64,000 nt of DNA from JAFGVL01 sp963662245 (GTDB lineage Bacteria > Bacteroidota > Bacteroidia > Bacteroidales > Paludibacteraceae), in NCBI GenBank assembly GCA_963662245.2, contig CAXXVQ010000009.1, forward strand, positions 496,001 through 560,000, written 5' to 3'. A program made the translations under genes and the position numbers. Under the pieces are notes generated by a model that saw nothing but the letters and a program-made list of their open reading frames with translations, was not told the origin of the DNA and did not search any database. Position 1 is the stretch's first letter, and each line of letters starts with the position of its first letter. Positions 60,934-64,000 of this stretch are shown here, piece by piece.

Positions 60934-61246
60934 AAGTGTTTTGTAATGAACTTCTAGGCTATAGCCCTTGGCGTTGGAAGTGTAAAATTAAGAAAGTTAT
61001 GCGAATGCATTTAAAGTGTTAGTGTGTAATGTTCTTAATTTAACTATTTGAAGACTGTTTTTTTGATTTTTAATTATCTGATTTTGAATGTTGTAACTTA
61101 TCGTTTGATTTGTAATAAAAAATTAAAGAAAAATTTCCTTAATTGTTTGTTTCAAAAATGCTTTTAATCTAAATTTGCTTCCTTATTTTTAAAGTGTAGA
61201 AAGAAATTTTTAATCATTCAAAATCATAATTCAATATCCAAATTTT
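60934..61246. other. 313-base intergenic region upstream of sdhC
   Basis: This AT-rich divergent region holds a strong rightward promoter at 61146-61177 and a perfect 10-bp palindrome GGCTATAGCC at 60958-60967. No ORF or RNA gene is supported. Confidence 0.6.
61146..61177 (+). promoter_or_regulatory. Promoter of the sdhCA operon
   Basis: TTTG (61146-61149), a 20-base spacer, and TAAATTTG (61170-61177) form a full match to the Bacteroidota consensus. The leader is about 60 bases before ATG 61247. Confidence 0.75.
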
Positions 61247-61918
61247 ATGAAGTTATTTATTGTAAACTCGTCTATTGGGCGAAAACTCATTATGAGTTTG
61301 TCAGGATTATTTTTGATAGTATTCCTGTTAGTTCACTTAACTGTAAATTCCTTGTTGCTTGTTGGTCCTGAGGCTTTCGACGCTGGTTGTGAATTTATGG
61401 AGACTCCTATTGTCTTATTAATGGTTCCTGTGTTAGCAGCAGGATTTGTTATTCACATTATTTATGCAATGTGGCTTTCTTATCAAAACATGAAAGCTCG
61501 TGGTTCTGTTGGTTACGCTTCAGGGAAAAAATCAGAGACAACATCATGGGCTGCTAAGAATATGTTAGTCTTAGGAGCTATCGTGTTAGGATTTATTGCG
61601 TTGCACCTTTCTCACTTCTGGGCTGAAATGCAGTTGCAAAATTTATTAGGGGCTGGAGAAACTGTTGATCCTTATGACTTAGTTGTAAAAACATTCCGTA
61701 ATCCTGTGATTGGTGTTGTGTACATTGTGTGGTACTGGGCTTTATGGTTCCACTTAGTTCACGGTTTTTGGAGTGCGCTTCATACAATTGGATTCAATAA
61801 TCAAATTTGGTACACTCGTCTAAAATGTGTTTCTACAATTTTAGCAACTATCATTGCTGTTGGTTTCACTGTTATTACAGCATTCTTCCTTCTTGGACTT
61901 GATCAATGTGCATGTTAA
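61247..61918 (+). CDS. sdhC: Succinate dehydrogenase/fumarate reductase cytochrome b subunit
   Basis: The 223-residue integral membrane protein has five hydrophobic helices and anchors the flavoprotein and Fe-S subunits, passing electrons between quinone and the Fe-S chain. Histidines suited to bind two b haems occur in the helices: HLTVNSL (about 31), FVIHIIYAMW (about 73), ALHLSHFW, WFHLVHGFW and ALHTIGF. The single-subunit, dihaem, five-helix form is type B (Wolinella/Bacteroidetes-like), in which fumarate reduction is common. It precedes sdhA by 30 bases and has a strong promoter. Confidence 0.94.
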   Translation: MKLFIVNSSIGRKLIMSLSGLFLIVFLLVHLTVNSLLLVGPEAFDAGCEFMETPIVLLMVPVLAAGFVIHIIYAMWLSYQNMKARGSVGYASGKKSETTSWAAKNMLVLGAIVLGFIALHLSHFWAEMQLQNLLGAGETVDPYDLVVKTFRNPVIGVVYIVWYWALWFHLVHGFWSALHTIGFNNQIWYTRLKCVSTILATIIAVGFTVITAFFLLGLDQCAC

Positions 61919-61948
61919 TCCTTTGTATAATAAAATAAAATTCTAGAT

Positions 61949-63898
61949 ATGGCTAATACAACTATAGATTCAAAAATCCCTAAAGGAATTTTGTCAGAAA
62001 AATGGGCTAACTATAAAGCTCATCAAAAGCTTGTAAACCCTGCGAATAAACGCCGTTTGGATATCATTGTAGTAGGAACTGGTTTAGCTGGTGCATCTGC
62101 TGCTGCTTCTCTTGGCGAAATGGGTTTCAATGTGCTTAACTTCTGTATTCAAGATTCACCTCGTCGCGCACACTCTATTGCAGCACAAGGAGGTATCAAT
62201 GCTGCAAAAAACTATCCTAATGACGGTGACTCTGTTTTCCGTCTTTTCTACGATACATTAAAAGGTGGTGACTATCGTGCTCGTGAGGCAAATGTTCACC
62301 GCTTAGCTGAGGTTTCAGGTTCTATTATTGACCAATGTGTAGCTCAAGGTGTTCCTTTTGCTCGCGAATATGGTGGTATGTTAGATAACCGCTCTTTTGG
62401 TGGAGCTCAGGTGTCTCGTACATTCTATGCTAAAGGCCAAACTGGTCAACAATTACTGTTAGGTGCTTACTCTGCTTTGAGTCGCCAAATCAGTAAAGGT
62501 AGTGTGAAAATGTACAGTCGTTACGAAATGTTAGACCTAGTAATGGTTGAAGGTCGTGCTCGTGGTATTATTGCTCGTAACTTGGTTACTGGTAAAATTG
62601 AGCGTTTCTTCGGACATGCAGTTGTTATTGCAACTGGTGGATACGGAAATACATTCTTCTTATCTACAAATGCAATGGGATCTAATGGTTCAGCTGCAAT
62701 CCAAGCATATAAAAAAGGAGCATACTTTGCTAACCCTTGTTACGCACAAATTCACCCAACATGTATTCCAGTTCACGGAGAATTCCAATCAAAATTAACT
62801 TTGATGTCAGAGTCTCTTCGTAATGATGGTCGTATTTGGGTTCCTAAAAAGAAAGAAGATTCTGAAGCTATTCGTGCTGGTAAATTGAAACCAACGGATA
62901 TTAAAGAAGAAGATAGAGATTACTATTTGGAGCGTCGTTATCCTGCATTTGGTAACCTTGTTCCTCGTGATGTTGCTTCTCGTGCTGCTAAAGAGCGTTG
63001 TGATGCCGGTTTTGGTGTTGGAGCAACCGGTCTTGCAGTTTATCTAGATTTCTCTGATGCAATCAACCGTCTTGGCGAAGATACAGTGAGAGCTCGTTAT
63101 GGTAACTTATTCCAAATGTATGACAAAATCGTTGATGAGAATCCATACAAAACTCCAATGATGATTTATCCAGCTATTCACTATACAATGGGTGGTATCT
63201 GGGTTGATTATGAATTACAAACTTCTGTTCCTGGATTATTTGCAATTGGAGAAGCTAACTTCTCTGATCACGGAGCTAACCGTCTTGGTGCTTCTGCATT
63301 GATGCAAGGTTTAGCTGATGGATATTTCGTTCTTCCTTATACAATTCAAAACTATTTAGCAGATCAAATTCGTGTGCCTCGTATTAGTACTGATGCTCCT
63401 GAATTTGTTGCAGCTGAGAACGAAGTTGAAGATAGAATTAAGAAGATTATGTCTATCAAAGGTAAGCGTTCTGTTGACTCTATTCATAAAGAACTAGGTC
63501 TTGTAATGTGGGATTTTGTAGGTATGGCTCGTACAAAAGAAAGCTTAGAAACTGCTTTAGGTCGTATCAAAGAAATTCGCAAAGAGTTCTGGAGTAATGT
63601 TTATGTTCCGGGAGAAACTGCTGAGATGAATACAGAATTAGAAAAAGCGCTTCGTGTTGCTGATTTCATTGAGATTGGTTATTTGATGGCAATGGACGGA
63701 TTAAATCGCGAGGAATCTTGTGGTGGTCATTTCCGTGAAGAATACCAAACTGAAGAAGGTGAAGCTCTTCGTCAAGATGACAAATTCTCGTACGCAGCTT
63801 GCTGGAAATATACCGGTGATGAAACTGATCCTGAATTATTGAAAGAGTCTTTAGAATATGAGTTTGTTCATCGTCAACAAAGAAATTACAAATCTTAG
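61949..63898 (+). CDS. sdhA: Succinate dehydrogenase/fumarate reductase flavoprotein subunit
   Basis: The 649-residue enzyme interconverts succinate and fumarate using covalent FAD. Visible are the dinucleotide motif VVGTGLAGASAAASLGEMG, the FAD-attachment region HSIAAQGGINAAKNY, GGMLDNRSFGGAQVSRTFYAKGQTGQ, the substrate region IHPTCIPVHGEFQSKLTLMSESLRNDGRIW, HYTMGGIWVDYELQTSVPGLFAIGEANFSDHGANRLGASALMQGL and the C-terminal helical domain REESCGGHFREEYQTEEGEA. The length and motifs are those of the type B complex. An iron-sulfur subunit gene would be expected next, but a four-helix-bundle gene begins instead, 42 bases downstream. Confidence 0.96.
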   Translation: MANTTIDSKIPKGILSEKWANYKAHQKLVNPANKRRLDIIVVGTGLAGASAAASLGEMGFNVLNFCIQDSPRRAHSIAAQGGINAAKNYPNDGDSVFRLFYDTLKGGDYRAREANVHRLAEVSGSIIDQCVAQGVPFAREYGGMLDNRSFGGAQVSRTFYAKGQTGQQLLLGAYSALSRQISKGSVKMYSRYEMLDLVMVEGRARGIIARNLVTGKIERFFGHAVVIATGGYGNTFFLSTNAMGSNGSAAIQAYKKGAYFANPCYAQIHPTCIPVHGEFQSKLTLMSESLRNDGRIWVPKKKEDSEAIRAGKLKPTDIKEEDRDYYLERRYPAFGNLVPRDVASRAAKERCDAGFGVGATGLAVYLDFSDAINRLGEDTVRARYGNLFQMYDKIVDENPYKTPMMIYPAIHYTMGGIWVDYELQTSVPGLFAIGEANFSDHGANRLGASALMQGLADGYFVLPYTIQNYLADQIRVPRISTDAPEFVAAENEVEDRIKKIMSIKGKRSVDSIHKELGLVMWDFVGMARTKESLETALGRIKEIRKEFWSNVYVPGETAEMNTELEKALRVADFIEIGYLMAMDGLNREESCGGHFREEYQTEEGEALRQDDKFSYAACWKYTGDETDPELLKESLEYEFVHRQQRNYKS

Positions 63899-63901
63899 AA
63901 A

Positions 63902-63933
63902 GTAGACGAGTAAACAGGTAAACAAGTAAACAA
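63902..63933 (+). repeat. Four tandem 8-bp units between sdhA and the four-helix-bundle gene
   Basis: GTAGACGA, GTAAACAG, GTAAACAA, GTAAACAA lie end to end (32 bp), starting 3 bases after the sdhA stop and ending 7 bases before ATG 63941. The purpose is unknown; the repeat may belong to the inserted four-helix-bundle unit. Confidence 0.8.
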
Positions 63934-63940
63934 GAAAAAT

Positions 63941-64000
63941 ATGATGACGCACAAAGATTTAATCGTTTGGCAAAAATCTATGAACTTAGTTACGCTAGTT
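63941..64000 (+). CDS. Start of a four-helix-bundle protein (23S rRNA intervening-sequence type), truncated by window end
   Basis: Only 20 codons are in the window. The text MMTHKDLIVWQKSMNLVTLV matches the diagnostic opening (KDLIVWQKSM.LV) of the four-helix-bundle / S23 family. Members were first noted inside 23S rRNA intervening sequences and are structurally related to the Avd accessory protein of diversity-generating retroelements. ATG 63944 is an equally possible start. Its role is not established. Its position directly after sdhA suggests insertion into the sdhCAB operon. Confidence 0.75.
   Translation, partial: MMTHKDLIVWQKSMNLVTLV

Noticed and set aside
60958..60967. GGCTATAGCC palindrome as an operator upstream of the TonB-C-like gene
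   Set aside because: A single 10-bp palindrome with no second copy and no clear promoter nearby is weak evidence.
63941..64000. Diversity-generating retroelement, because of the Avd-like four-helix-bundle start
   Set aside because: No reverse transcriptase, template repeat or variable repeat is visible in the window, and the opening matches the S23-type family.

Overview
The window reads as a chromosomal segment of an AT-rich member of the Bacteroidota, probably an anaerobic or microaerophilic Bacteroidales/Marinilabiliales-type organism. Supporting evidence: two PorP/SprF genes and three proteins with the CHU_C (type B) sorting domain of the type IX secretion system (T9SS); promoters matching the Bacteroidota -7 box TAnnTTTG; almost no Shine-Dalgarno sites; a rubrerythrin/Fur-family oxidative-stress cluster; and a fumarate-reductase-type sdhC-sdhA pair. 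No tRNA, rRNA, insertion sequence or CRISPR array was seen.

Layout. (1) 1-14979: surface-adhesin locus 1. It holds the tail of an InlB-repeat/FN3 secreted protein, a 4463-residue T9SS adhesin and a PorP/SprF outer-membrane protein. (2) 15103-18509: a DUF2156 protein, a GNAT acetyltransferase and glycyl-tRNA synthetase. (3) 18568-36291: an exopolysaccharide/capsule locus in two divergent operons. The leftward operon is gmd, fcl, Wza-like, Wzc-like and the initiating glycosyl-phosphotransferase. The rightward operon is ugd, flippase, polymerase, two pyruvyltransferase-family proteins, three GT4 glycosyltransferases and a radical SAM/SPASM protein. (4) 36293-39321: a leftward operon of two WG-repeat proteins, coaD and a membrane J-domain protein that appears to start at ATT. 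(5) 39699-50743: surface-adhesin locus 2, a second copy of the locus 1 layout with two T9SS type B proteins. (6) 50821-56954: waaA-hisS, an Uup-type ABC-F ATPase and an unrecognised two-TM protein. (7) 57075-58714: an OmpA-family protein divergent from a small XRE regulator, with three matching palindromes between them. (8) 58787-60933: rubrerythrin, Fur-family regulator, flavin-binding PNPOx-family protein and a TonB-C-like protein. (9) 61247-64000: sdhC, sdhA and the start of a four-helix-bundle (23S rRNA IVS-type) gene where sdhB would be expected.

How the genes work together. Most of the window concerns the cell surface. The two adhesin loci share one plan: a secreted FN3-ending protein with a C-terminal CG[K/Q]E, then large CHU_C adhesins with a common N-terminal cap, then PorP/SprF, the expected outer-membrane partner. 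The polysaccharide locus makes nucleotide sugars (GDP-fucose, UDP-glucuronate), assembles repeat units and exports polymer by a Wzx/Wzy-Wzc-Wza route. waaA adds KDO to lipid A.

The best candidates for new biology are: the twin adhesin loci, with three nested tandem arrays in the giant gene and a G10 tract in the locus 2 leader gene; the three TGTC-N12-GACA palindromes of the XRE/OmpA pair; the ATT-start J-protein immediately behind coaD; and the radical SAM enzyme embedded in the polysaccharide operon. All functional calls come from reading motifs; no database search was run.
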